This document shows positions 1 through 6,836 of a stretch of 11,209 bases of DNA, piece after piece. The stretch is taken from the NCBI GenBank assembly GCA_002710785.1, contig PAMC01000007.1:12465-23673 (forward strand), given 5' to 3'. Position 1 is the first letter of the stretch, and the number at the start of each line of letters is the position of its first letter. The stretch comes from a bacterium (GTDB lineage Bacteria > Patescibacteriota > Minisyncoccia > Phycocordibacterales > UBA918). Both the position numbers and the translations under genes were made by a program. Under the pieces are notes generated by a model. The model was not told the DNA's origin. It made no database searches and was given only the letters and a program-made list of their open reading frames with translations.

Positions 1-308
1 AGCTCTACACCCGCGCCATCCGGGTGGGGCGCGACCACGTTTCGTCGCTCGTTAACACGCTGGCCTTGGCCTACGTTGGTGTGGCGCTGCCGCTGGTACT
101 GTTTCTCTCAACCAGCCAGGCACCAGTAGGGGAGCTTATTAACCAAGAGGTGGTTGCGGCCGAGCTCACCCGCATCATCATTGGGAGCGTCGGGCTCATC
201 TTGGCAGTACCGCTTACAACGGTTATTGCTGCCTGGTGGTTTGGTACGCGCGGCGTCGACCCCGACGCAGACGTGCCACACGCGGCGTGCGAACACGCGC
301 ACCACTAG
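1..308 (+). CDS. YibE/F-like membrane protein, C-terminal part (5' end outside window)
   Basis: The frame is open from the left edge (first full codon at 3) to TAG at 306-308, giving about 101 residues of a longer protein. The motif GRDHVSSLVNTLALAYVG near the start, then a hydrophobic helix and a second one ending in GLILAVPLTTVIAAWW, match the C-terminal end of YibE/F-like integral membrane proteins as I remember the family; its transport role is not established. The tail is acidic and then His-rich (residues around HAACEHAHH), so it may be a soluble metal-binding or simply disordered end. A GTG at 24 lies within the conserved region and is not a real start. No clear terminator separates it from mscL, but mscL has its own -10 box. 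Family assignment is from motif memory only. Confidence 0.72.
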   Translation, partial: LYTRAIRVGRDHVSSLVNTLALAYVGVALPLVLFLSTSQAPVGELINQEVVAAELTRIIIGSVGLILAVPLTTVIAAWWFGTRGVDPDADVPHAACEHAHH

Positions 309-360
309 TTGACGAGCTGCCGGAGGCATCATGTGATAGAAAATGTGTGGTTTAACCCAG

Positions 361-366
361 TATACT
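361..366 (+). promoter_or_regulatory. -10 box upstream of mscL
   Basis: TATACT lies 36 nt before the mscL ATG, which would place the transcript start near 373 and give a leader of about 30 nt. I do not see a good -35 hexamer at the proper distance, so this is a moderate call. The same TATACT hexamer is used before the SIMPL gene and upstream of the CofE-like gene. Confidence 0.45.
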
Positions 367-402
367 AGCGACACTTACATTATTAAGTAACCATACGTAT
401 TT

Positions 403-795
403 ATGAAGGGATTTGTAGACGAGTTTAAGGCGTTTGCTATGAAGGGCAACGTGATCGACCTTGCCGTTGCGGTCGTGATTGGTGCCGCGTTTGGCAAGAT
501 CGTGTCAGCTTTGGTTGATAACATCATTACACCGTTTATCGGATTGCTTATGGGTGGCGTTGATTTCTCTAGCCTGAGCTACACCGTCGGTGACGCGGTG
601 ATGACCTACGGCGCGTTTATCCAGGCGATTATCGACTTTGTGATCGTCGCGTTCGTGATCTTCCTTGTTGTGAAGGGAATCAACAAGGCGCAGTCAATGG
701 GCGCTGAGGATGAAGCAGCTGAAGAGGCTCCAGCTGAGCCATCAGAAGAGGTGAAGCTCCTCACTGAGATTCGCGACAACCTCCGCCGCGGGTAG
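403..795 (+). CDS. mscL: Large-conductance mechanosensitive channel MscL
   Basis: This 130-residue protein has the full MscL layout. It has an amphipathic N-terminus (MKGFVDEFKAFAMKGNVIDL), then TM1 at about residues 17-45 carrying AVAVVIGAAFGKIVSALVDN with the small-residue gate. A short periplasmic loop follows, then TM2 at about 70-92, an acidic Ala/Glu/Pro linker (about 100-116), and the C-terminal helix VKLLTEIRDNLRRG that bundles the pentamer. MscL opens under membrane tension and releases solutes during hypo-osmotic shock. The length is typical of the family. The ATG at 403 begins the conserved N-terminal helix; no Shine-Dalgarno is visible. It is a single-gene unit with an upstream -10 box and a strong terminator 20 nt after the stop. 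Confidence 0.95.
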   Translation: MKGFVDEFKAFAMKGNVIDLAVAVVIGAAFGKIVSALVDNIITPFIGLLMGGVDFSSLSYTVGDAVMTYGAFIQAIIDFVIVAFVIFLVVKGINKAQSMGAEDEAAEEAPAEPSEEVKLLTEIRDNLRRG

Positions 796-814
796 TACCT
801 GGGTAGCGCAGGAC

Positions 815-857
815 GCGCAGCAAAAAACCACTCGTCCCGAGTGGTTTTTTGCTGCGC
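815..857 (+). terminator. Rho-independent terminator after mscL, probably bidirectional
   Basis: A perfect 20-bp stem (815-834 with 838-857) closes on a 3-nt TCC loop. The stem includes an A6 tract on the left arm and the matching T6 tract on the right arm, so it can act on both strands. It follows the mscL stop by 20 nt. Confidence 0.85.
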
Positions 858-1284
858 CAACGCCCACTGGCCCCTTGCCAAGCGTACAAACCAGTGGTCG
901 CTCATCAGGAATACGCGGCTGTAAAGTCTTGTTGACGGAGCATTTTTATTCTCTGGTTTTAGGCGCCCCTAAATGAGGGCTAACTTTCGTTCAGTAATCC
1001 CCACCGGTGGAAAACGCGAGTTCTTGAGAAGCGCTACTATGAAATTATCACTCGGTTGATACTCCACCTGAGTGTGTTGAAGGGAATGATACGCGCTCTA
1101 CACGAGCCATGCTCATTGCGAGTCATGGCACGGTTATTCTTCTCTCTGCGCATCATTAATAAACCCGATTGTGTCGCCACTTACCGTGTCGGCAGCCGTG
1201 TCCCAACGCACGGTCCACTCACCACCAATTGTGTTTGTCTGTGATGCGCTCCCATTAATCATTCATAATTTCTAGCCGTTACTT
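858..1284. other. 427-nt gene-free stretch upstream of nrdB
   Basis: No convincing coding frame is present; a 62-codon plus-strand frame at 1056-1244 has no family resemblance. Short palindromic elements are visible: CCACTGG/CCAGTGG at 865-871 and 891-897; GCCC/GGGC around 964-979; the 10-bp palindrome CCACCGGTGG near 1001-1010; and a hairpin at 1106-1129 (GCCATG-CTC, 5-nt loop, GAG, bulged T, CATGGC). CCGTG/CACGG occurs at 1196-1200 and 1209-1213. CATAAT at 1264-1269 could be a -10 box giving nrdB a leader of about 9 nt; no good -35 is seen. I recognise no known riboswitch and no pair of NrdR-like boxes. Confidence 0.4.
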
Positions 1285-2598
1285 ATGAAGATCGAACAAA
1301 TTCGCAAGCGGGATGGTTCATTACAGCCGTTTACCATCGACAAAGTTGCCGCTGCGGTTAATAAAGCTTTTAAAGAGACCCACACGGGTAGCTCTGAGGA
1401 AGCGGAACGTGTTGCAGAGCGCGTCCACGAAAAAACTCTCGCCATGTGTGTGCAGGCCAACACTGCCGAGACCGACGACCCACAGGCCGGCAAGTGTGCC
1501 GATGGCATTCCATCAGTTGAAGAGATCCAAGACCTCGTCGAGCAAGTCTTGATGGAGATGGACTACTTCGATACCGCCAAGGCGTACATCATCTACCGCA
1601 GCAAGCGCAAAGAAATGCGCGAGCGCGATATTTTTTCTAAGCGCACGAGCCTCAAGCCGTACGAGTACCCGGAACTTTCCGAGTACGTAGACGCCGTGCG
1701 CCACAGCTACTGGATTCACACTGAGTTTAACTACACCAGCGACGTCCACGACTTTAAGGTGAACGTCTCTGAGTCAGAACGCGAAGCCATCAAGAAGACG
1801 ATGCTCGCGATTGCCCAAATTGAGGTCGCGGTAAAGACCTTCTGGGGCAACCTCTACAGCAAGATGCCGAAGCCAGAGGTGGGGGCGGTTGGTTTTACCT
1901 TTGCTGAGAGTGAGGTGCGGCACATGGATGCCTACGCGCACCTCCTTGAGGTCCTCGGTCTTAACGACGAGTTTAAGAACCTGACCGAAGAGCCGGTCAT
2001 TCAAGAGCGCATCGCATACCTCGAGAAGTCGATTGCCCTCTCAAAGACCGGCGACAACCGCGAGTACACGCAGTCGGTCCTCCTCTTCTCACTCTTTATT
2101 GAGCACGTGAGCCTCTTCTCACAGTTCCTCATCATGTTGAGCTTCTACAAGCACAGGAACCTCTTCAAGGGTATTAGTAACGCAGTGGAGGCAACCTCTA
2201 AGGAGGAGCAAATCCATGGTATGTTCGGTACCGAGCTCATCAACATCATTAAGAAGGAGCACCCGGAGTGGTTTGACGCAGAGACCGACGAGCTCGTGCA
2301 AAATATGTGCCGCGAAGCCTACGCCGCTGAAGAGAAGGTCGTCGACTGGATCTTCGCAGCGGGCGAGCTCGACTTCCTCCCGAAAGACGTGGTCAAAGAA
2401 TTCATCAAGAGCCGCCTCAACAATTCACTCAAGGGCATTGGCATGACTCCAGTCTTTGAGCTCAACGAAGCGTTGGTTGAAGAAACCGACTGGTTCGACA
2501 ATGAGGTAATCGCAACCAAGCACGTCGACTTCTTCCAGAAGCGCTCAATCAACTACAACAAGCGCAGCAGCTCCGTAACGAGCGCCGATCTTTTCTAA
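1285..2598 (+). CDS. nrdB: Class I ribonucleotide reductase radical (beta) subunit NrdB with N-terminal ATP-cone
   Basis: The 437-residue protein joins two domains. Residues 1-112 are an ATP-cone: the start KIEQIRKRDGSLQPFTIDK and the end PSVEEIQDLVEQVLM...DTAKAYIIYRSKRK are canonical, with an extra linker of about 15 residues containing C55 and C71. Residues from about 140 are the ferritin-like beta subunit. The metal ligands are E180 (Glu where E. coli has Asp84), E210 and H213 (EVRH), E273, and E308 and H311 (EQIH). Y217 sits four residues after H213, the place of the E. coli radical Tyr122. The C-terminus ends SADLF, an aromatic tail suited to docking on NrdA. The family makes deoxyribonucleotides from ribonucleotides; beta supplies the radical. 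An NrdB-borne ATP-cone is a known but minor architecture in which dATP inhibits through the beta subunit. nrdA follows after 21 nt, an unusual B-A order. No Shine-Dalgarno is seen. Confidence 0.95.
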   Translation: MKIEQIRKRDGSLQPFTIDKVAAAVNKAFKETHTGSSEEAERVAERVHEKTLAMCVQANTAETDDPQAGKCADGIPSVEEIQDLVEQVLMEMDYFDTAKAYIIYRSKRKEMRERDIFSKRTSLKPYEYPELSEYVDAVRHSYWIHTEFNYTSDVHDFKVNVSESEREAIKKTMLAIAQIEVAVKTFWGNLYSKMPKPEVGAVGFTFAESEVRHMDAYAHLLEVLGLNDEFKNLTEEPVIQERIAYLEKSIALSKTGDNREYTQSVLLFSLFIEHVSLFSQFLIMLSFYKHRNLFKGISNAVEATSKEEQIHGMFGTELINIIKKEHPEWFDAETDELVQNMCREAYAAEEKVVDWIFAAGELDFLPKDVVKEFIKSRLNNSLKGIGMTPVFELNEALVEETDWFDNEVIATKHVDFFQKRSINYNKRSSSVTSADLF

Positions 2599-2619
2599 CC
2601 GCCTAACCGAATAATCAGT

Positions 2620-4305
2620 ATGACCAAAGAACCCTGGTACTGGCTGAACGAAAACAGCCGTACGTTTTTAGCTCGCGGCTACTTAGCTGAAGGGCAGACC
2701 GCAGAAGATCGCGTGCGAAAAATTGGCGAGGCAGCTGAGGCTATTTTAGAGCGACCCGGCTTTGCCGATCGCATCGAAGAGTACGTCTCCAAAGGCTGGC
2801 TCTCGTTTAGCTCGCCGGTGTGGGCTAACTTTGGCACCGACCGCGGGTTGCCGATTAGCTGCTTCGGCTCGTATATTGCCGACGATATGTCGAGCATCCT
2901 CTACACCCACGCCGAGGTGGGGATGATGAGCAAGCACGGTGGCGGCACCTCCGCGTACTTTGGCGACCTGCGACCACGCGGGGCTGGCATTAGCGACTTC
3001 GGCTCGAGTAACGGGCCCGTCACCTTCACTCAGCTGTTTGAGACGATGGTAAACATTGTCTCGCAGGGTAAGGTGCGCCGCGGGAGCTTCAGCCCGTACA
3101 TGCCCATTGAGCACCCAGACATTCTCGAGTTTCTCGAGATTGGTACCGAGGGTAACCCGGTACAAACGCTCACCCACGGCGTGACAGTTACCGACGAGTG
3201 GTTGCAGTCGATGGTAGACGGTGATGAGGAGAGGCGAGCGATTTGGGCGCGCGTTATTCAGCGCCGCGGCGAGATGGGGTACCCGTACATCATCTTTATC
3301 GACAACGCCAACAACAACACCGTCGATGTCTACAAAGACAAAGACCTCAAGATTGTCGCCTCTAACCTCTGCTCTGAGATTATGCTACCGAGCACTGCCG
3401 ACTGGAGCTTCGTCTGCTGCCTCTCGTCGGTAAACGTACTCTGGTACGACGACTGGAAAGACACTGAGTTTATCGAAGACGCGACGCGCCTCTTAGACGC
3501 CGTTATTAGCGAGTTCTGCACCAAGCTCGAAGCCCTGCGTGATCATAAAGACCCAGACAAACGACGCGCCTTTTTCTTTATGGAGCGCGCCTACAATTTC
3601 GCGAAGTCTAACCGCGCGCTCGGGCTTGGCGTGCTCGGCTACCACTCGCTCCTACAGAGCAAGCAGCTGGCCTTCGATAGCGAGGAAGCTGCGACCCTGA
3701 ACGTTGAGGTCTTTAAGACCATTCACGAGCGCAGCTACGCTGCCAGTGAGCAGATGGCCAAAGACTACGGCGAGCCAGAGGTGCTCGAGGGTTACGGTCG
3801 CCGCAACACCACCACCATGGCGATTGCGCCAACCACCTCAAGCGCCTTTATCTTGGGGCAGGTATCGCAGGGGATTGAGCCAGTGTGGAGCAACTGCTAC
3901 GTTAAAGACCTCGCCAAGCACAAGCTCACCATCAAAAACCCATTCCTCCTAGAACTACTAGAAGAGAAGGGCAAGAACGATCGCGAGACTTGGAACAGCA
4001 TTCGCGACAACGACGGGTCGGTGCAGCACCTTGACTGCCTCTCAGACGAGGAGAAGGCGGTCTTCCGCACCTTTGCCGAGATCGACCAAAACGTCATCAT
4101 CGATAAAGCGGCGGCGCGCCAGCCGTTTATCGACCAGGGGCAGTCACTCAACGTGATGGTGCCGCCGAGCGTGACGCCAAAAGACACCAACGCGCTCTAC
4201 ATGCGCGCCTGGAAGGGTGGCGTCAAGGCCCTCTACTACCAGCACTCAATGAACGCGGCGCAAGAGCTCTCCCGCCAAAAGCTCGCGAAGAAAGATGCGG
4301 AGTGA
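2620..4305 (+). CDS. nrdA: Class I ribonucleotide reductase catalytic (alpha) subunit NrdA, no ATP-cone
   Basis: This 561-residue catalytic subunit begins directly with the alpha-domain (MTKEPWYWLNENSRTFLARGY) and has no ATP-cone, which is on the partner NrdB. Expected active-site residues are present by motif alignment with E. coli NrdA. C81 in ISCFGSY matches Cys225; N249, C251 and E253 in SNLCSEI match Asn437/Cys439/Glu441; C266 in VCCLSSVN matches Cys462. The radical-transfer pair Y539-Y540 is in KALYYQHS. The substrate-phosphate motif TMAIAPTTSSA is at 399-409. It is shorter than E. coli NrdA because it lacks the cone and the long tail. The C-terminus (AAQELSRQKLAKKDAE) contains no cysteine, whereas NrdA normally carries a Cys pair there for re-reduction by thioredoxin or glutaredoxin. 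It is cotranscribed with nrdB and ends before a terminator. Confidence 0.95.
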   Translation: MTKEPWYWLNENSRTFLARGYLAEGQTAEDRVRKIGEAAEAILERPGFADRIEEYVSKGWLSFSSPVWANFGTDRGLPISCFGSYIADDMSSILYTHAEVGMMSKHGGGTSAYFGDLRPRGAGISDFGSSNGPVTFTQLFETMVNIVSQGKVRRGSFSPYMPIEHPDILEFLEIGTEGNPVQTLTHGVTVTDEWLQSMVDGDEERRAIWARVIQRRGEMGYPYIIFIDNANNNTVDVYKDKDLKIVASNLCSEIMLPSTADWSFVCCLSSVNVLWYDDWKDTEFIEDATRLLDAVISEFCTKLEALRDHKDPDKRRAFFFMERAYNFAKSNRALGLGVLGYHSLLQSKQLAFDSEEAATLNVEVFKTIHERSYAASEQMAKDYGEPEVLEGYGRRNTTTMAIAPTTSSAFILGQVSQGIEPVWSNCYVKDLAKHKLTIKNPFLLELLEEKGKNDRETWNSIRDNDGSVQHLDCLSDEEKAVFRTFAEIDQNVIIDKAAARQPFIDQGQSLNVMVPPSVTPKDTNALYMRAWKGGVKALYYQHSMNAAQELSRQKLAKKDAE

Positions 4306-4338
4306 GTGTAGGTATTAAGAAAATTGGGAAATAGTAAA

Positions 4339-4370
4339 AAACAAGCGGCGCTACAAGGCGCCGCTTGTTT
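4339..4370 (+). terminator. Rho-independent terminator after nrdA
   Basis: A 13-bp perfect stem (4339-4351 AAACAAGCGGCGC with 4358-4370) closes on TACAAG. The GC-rich core is flanked by an A-rich left arm and T-rich right arm (TTGTTT). It lies 33 nt after the nrdA stop. Confidence 0.75.
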
Positions 4371-4375
4371 GATAT

Positions 4376-4402
4376 GAAAAACCGCGGCCCTCGGGGCCGC
4401 GG
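4376..4402 (-). terminator. GC-rich terminator for the small minus-strand gene
   Basis: A 9-bp perfect stem, CCGCGGCCC (4382-4390) and GGGCCGCGG (4394-4402) around TCG, is followed on the minus strand by TTTTT (complement of the A run at 4377-4381). It begins 7 nt after the TAG that ends the minus-strand reading frame at 4410, so it is best read as that gene's terminator. It stands back to back with the nrdA terminator. Confidence 0.7.
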
Positions 4403-4409
4403 CAAATTT

Positions 4410-4786
4410 CTACAAGTACAGCTCGGAGTTTTGCACGTGCGGGTACCTACCTGCGTAAACCCAAAACCTGAGAAGGTAGATGTAGTCGTTGATCGCCGGC
4501 CCGTCGGAAGTTGCCAGAATGGTCCCTTGATAGAAGACCGTTCCACCACGAGTCGTAATGTTGCCGAAGGTCTTCCATTGCACTTCAGCAAACTTCCTTA
4601 CAAGCTCGTCCAGACAAGTACGACCAATCGACCAGACTGCTTCTTGATCGAAAAGAATACTCGACGTGGGTCGGGATAGAGATTGCGTATCCTGGTCTCG
4701 AATTCCAACCTCGTCGGGTTATGGGAATCATATATACGCCGCTCCGAATGCTGTTGAGGAACCGGGAGTTGGTGTCTTTGTTTCAT
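4410..4786 (-). pseudogene. Small hypothetical gene with strong SD, interrupted by one frameshift
   Basis: On the minus strand, GGAGGTGAC precedes two ATGs (4789 and 4786); 4786 has the better spacing. The first frame reads MKQRHQLPVPQQHSERRIYD and continues to a stop near 4608. A second frame is open from just after a TAA at about 4719-4721 down to TAG at 4410-4412, and includes EVQWKTFGNITTRGGTVFYQ and INDYIYLLRFWVYAGRYP, which look like real protein. Restoring one C at the CCC run (plus-strand GGG 4716-4718) joins the frames as SHN-PDEVGIRDQD and gives a protein of about 125 residues. The SD at one end and the terminator at the other support one gene of this span. I recognise no family. 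Codon choice (AGG, CGA, ATA) differs from the core genes. The break may be a mutation, recoding or an assembly error. Confidence 0.6.
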
Positions 4787-4790
4787 CATG

Positions 4791-4798
4791 TCACCTCC
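4791..4798 (-). promoter_or_regulatory. Strong Shine-Dalgarno of the small minus-strand gene
   Basis: GGAGGTGA on the minus strand lies 4 nt before the second ATG and 1 nt before the first. A stretch TGGTACATT at about 4808-4816 on the minus strand resembles an extended -10. It is one of only two clear SD sequences in the window. Confidence 0.7.
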
Positions 4799-4830
4799 GC
4801 TTTTTGAAATGTACCACACTTATCTAAGTT

Positions 4831-4839
4831 TGCTATCAT
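4831..4839 (+). promoter_or_regulatory. Extended -10 promoter of the matrixin gene, predicted leaderless
   Basis: TGCTATCAT (TG, one base, TATCAT) ends 6 nt before the ATG at 4846. A start site at the usual distance would fall on the A of the ATG itself, implying a leaderless mRNA. No -35 is needed for an extended -10, and none is evident at 17 nt. Confidence 0.5.
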
Positions 4840-4845
4840 TATCTG

Positions 4846-5805
4846 ATGTTGCGCAGCCAATTTTTTTTTGCCTTAGTGCTTACCCTCGTGATTGCCACTA
4901 CGTATTTCTATACTGCGTATAGTGCGGTGTGCCCGTTGCCGCTAGCATACAACCTGGCGGTGGTTGATGAGCGCTTTGTGCTCGACCGCGACGCGGCTAC
5001 GACCGCAGTTGCCGACGCCACGGCTGTGTGGGAAGACGCGCTCGGGCAAGATATTTTTCTCCCTACCGAGCAACTAAGTGAGGCTGACTTTACCGTCAAT
5101 TTTCTCTTTGATGATCGCCAAGCTCGCACTGACGCCGAAGCGCGTGCCCGCGAGCGCTTAGCGGTGGTAGAGGCACTCAGCGGCGAGGTGCAGTCGGTGT
5201 ACCAAACCAAACTGGACGAACTGGAGACGCGCGAAGTGGCGTACGAAGCTCGGGCAGCCACCTACGAGCAAGACCTGGTGCGATATAACGCCACGGTGGC
5301 CGAATACAACGCCGAAGGTGGTGCCCCGGAAGATGTGTTTGGTGAGCTTGAGCAGGAGCGCGAGCGTTTGGCGAGCGAGGCTGATGCACTCAACCAAGAA
5401 ATCGCCGCCCTCAACCAGCTGGTTGATGAGCTTAACCAGCTCGGGGCTGAAGCCAACTTGCTAGTTAGCCGGTACAACGAGCGGGTTGAGAATTTTAACG
5501 ACACCTTTGCCGATGGCCGCGAGTTTACCCAGGGTGACTGGCAGGGCGACCGCATTAACATCTACTCATTTGCTGACCAAGACGAGCTCCATGTTGTCTT
5601 GGTGCACGAGCTTGGGCATGCGCTCGGACTCGAACACGTTCCAGACGAAACCGCTTTTATGCACTACCTCTTAGGCGAGCAAGATGCCGCCGGAGGCCTT
5701 CGGCCCGATGATGTTGCTGCGTTTGCCGCGATGTGTAGCATAGACGCGCGCCTCGCCACCGTGCCGCAGCCGTGGCGCACGGTTTTTGCTTGGCTCGGGG
5801 TGTAG
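4846..5805 (+). CDS. Matrixin-type (M10-like) zinc metalloprotease with internal coiled coil, membrane-anchored or secreted
   Basis: The 319-residue protein starts with a basic-hydrophobic segment (residues 3-27, SQFFFALVLTLVIATTYFYT) that is a signal peptide or single membrane anchor, so the rest lies outside the cytoplasm. Residues 35-90 resemble the first part of a matrixin fold (strand, DATAVWEDALG helix, FTVNFLFDD strand). Residues about 93-215 are a long Glu/Ala/Leu-rich coiled coil (for example ELEQERERLASEADALNQEI). The zinc site is H254-E255-x-x-H258-x-x-G261-x-x-H264 (HELGHALGLEH), followed by the Met-turn M272 in FMHYLL. The protease core is therefore split by the coiled coil. Three His plus Glu and the Met-turn fit an active metzincin. 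The promoter abuts the ATG; the SIMPL gene follows 41 nt downstream. The substrate is unknown. Confidence 0.82.
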   Translation: MLRSQFFFALVLTLVIATTYFYTAYSAVCPLPLAYNLAVVDERFVLDRDAATTAVADATAVWEDALGQDIFLPTEQLSEADFTVNFLFDDRQARTDAEARARERLAVVEALSGEVQSVYQTKLDELETREVAYEARAATYEQDLVRYNATVAEYNAEGGAPEDVFGELEQERERLASEADALNQEIAALNQLVDELNQLGAEANLLVSRYNERVENFNDTFADGREFTQGDWQGDRINIYSFADQDELHVVLVHELGHALGLEHVPDETAFMHYLLGEQDAAGGLRPDDVAAFAAMCSIDARLATVPQPWRTVFAWLGV

Positions 5806-5818
5806 GGGGGCGTATACT
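5790..5818 (+). promoter_or_regulatory. Promoter of the SIMPL gene
   Basis: TTGGCT (5790-5795), a 17-nt spacer and TATACT (5813-5818) fit a sigma70-type promoter. The -35 lies within the last codons of the matrixin gene. The start site would be near 5825, a leader of about 22 nt before ATG 5847. The same TTGGCT/17 nt arrangement precedes the CYTH gene. Confidence 0.6.
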
Positions 5819-5846
5819 AGTACTACCTAGTAGCTAAGCACGTTTT

Positions 5847-6638
5847 ATGGAAACACTCTTTTCATTTCGATACATGCGCGTCTTACTCGCGCTCTTACTC
5901 GTCACTATCATTGCCGCTGTGGCGCTCATGGCCGCTCAGTCGTTTAACTGGCTGGTCGACGATAACTACGCCTCGATTAACGTTGAGGGTGTGGCTGAGG
6001 TAACGGCTGTGCCCGACATTGGCGCCTTTAGCTTTAGCGTCGAAACTGAGGCAGCCGATGTGGCCACGGCGCAAGCCGACGCCACCGAGGTAATGAATAG
6101 CATCATGGCCTACCTACGAGACGAAGGTGGGGTGGAGGAGAAAGACATTAAAACCACTGGCTACAACGCCTACCCACGGTACGAGTGGCGCACGCAGAGC
6201 GATTGTACGTTTGGCAACTGTCCGCGCGAGCGCGTAATCGTTGGGTACGTGGTTACGCAGAATGTGTCGGTTAAGGTACGCGAGACCGACCAAGCAGGCA
6301 CGCTCATCGGCGGCGTAGGTCAGCGAGGCGCGACCAACATGAGTGGCCTCAATTTTGAGGTTGACGATATCGAAGCGCTCAAGGAAGAGGCTCGCCTGGC
6401 TGCCATCGCCGACGCCAAAGCCCAAGCCGAGCGGATTGCTAAAGAGCTCGACGTACGTCTTGGCGACATCCTAAACTACAGCGACGGCTCCGGGGGCTAC
6501 TACCCAATGCCGTACGAAGCTCGTGGTGGCATGGAGATGATGGCCGTTGATGCCGCGCTTGAAGAAGTGGTGCCGGATATTGCCGTGGGGGAGGATGTAA
6601 TCACCGCCCGAGTGACCATCACCTACGAGATTAAGTAA
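5847..6638 (+). CDS. SIMPL (DUF541) domain protein, membrane-anchored
   Basis: The 263-residue protein has a membrane segment at about residues 10-31 (MRVLLALLLVTIIAAVALMA), likely a signal anchor. The SIMPL domain fills residues 43-263. Its hallmarks are the opening strand INVEGVAEVTAVPDIGAFSF, the helix with ATAQADATEVMNSI, and the KDIKTTGYNAYPRYEW stretch with its central tyrosines. The repeat-like EEARLAAIADAKAQAERIAK helix and the closing strand VITARVTITYEIK complete it. C120 and C125 could form a disulfide outside the membrane. The length is usual for the family, whose members are envelope proteins of poorly defined function, some linked to oxidative stress. It follows the matrixin gene but has its own promoter. 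The stop is followed by a nested palindrome and a terminator. Confidence 0.9.
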   Translation: METLFSFRYMRVLLALLLVTIIAAVALMAAQSFNWLVDDNYASINVEGVAEVTAVPDIGAFSFSVETEAADVATAQADATEVMNSIMAYLRDEGGVEEKDIKTTGYNAYPRYEWRTQSDCTFGNCPRERVIVGYVVTQNVSVKVRETDQAGTLIGGVGQRGATNMSGLNFEVDDIEALKEEARLAAIADAKAQAERIAKELDVRLGDILNYSDGSGGYYPMPYEARGGMEMMAVDAALEEVVPDIAVGEDVITARVTITYEIK

Positions 6639-6658
6639 CCAAAATTAGCGAACTCCTA

Positions 6659-6726
6659 GCGCTTCGGAAAAATTATTCGTCACGGTATATCCATATACCG
6701 CTCGCTCATAATTTTTCCTGCAGCGC
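6659..6726. repeat. Nested palindrome, copy 1 of a two-member intergenic family
   Basis: Three nested stems are visible: GCGCT/AGCGC (6659-6663, 6722-6726), GGAAAAATTAT/ATAATTTTTCC (6666-6676, 6708-6718, perfect 11 bp) and CGGTATAT/ATATACCG (6683-6690, 6693-6700, perfect 8 bp). It begins 20 nt after the SIMPL stop. Copy 2, after nusG, keeps the AAATTATT...ATAATTT arms, the GTAT...ATAC core, CTC-rich flanks and a CCT-GCGCG right shoulder. Confidence 0.7.
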
Positions 6727-6760
6727 GTCGGATTTCATCTAATTATTGATTACTTAGAAC

Positions 6761-6798
6761 AAACGCAAAAAGAACCCGTTTGGGTTCTTTTTGCGTTT
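6761..6798 (+). terminator. Rho-independent terminator after the SIMPL gene, probably bidirectional
   Basis: A perfect 17-bp stem (6761-6777 with 6782-6798) around GTTT has an A5 tract in the left arm and T5 in the right arm (GGGTTCTTTTTGCGTTTT). It closes the SIMPL unit about 120 nt after its stop. Confidence 0.85.
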
Positions 6799-6836
6799 TA
6801 AGCTGTATATAGTAGAGTAGCGACAAATTAGATCTT

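Noticed and set aside
24..308. Complete 94-aa protein starting at GTG 24
   Set aside because: The frame is open upstream to the window edge and the GTG falls inside the conserved GRDH block, so this is the tail of a longer protein.
1053..1065. tRNA-like T-arm (CGGTTGATACTCC)
   Set aside because: No matching acceptor stem, D-arm or anticodon arm is found upstream.
1056..1244. 62-codon plus-strand frame before nrdB
   Set aside because: It has no SD, no good promoter, no family resemblance and mixed codon use; the region is better described as intergenic.
2746..3177. Minus-strand 143-codon frame
   Set aside because: It lies wholly within nrdA in antisense and is a composition-driven shadow.
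4365..4679. Plus-strand 104-codon frame
   Set aside because: It overlaps a terminator hairpin, has no SD and no family resemblance, and lies antisense to the better supported minus-strand gene with SD and terminator.
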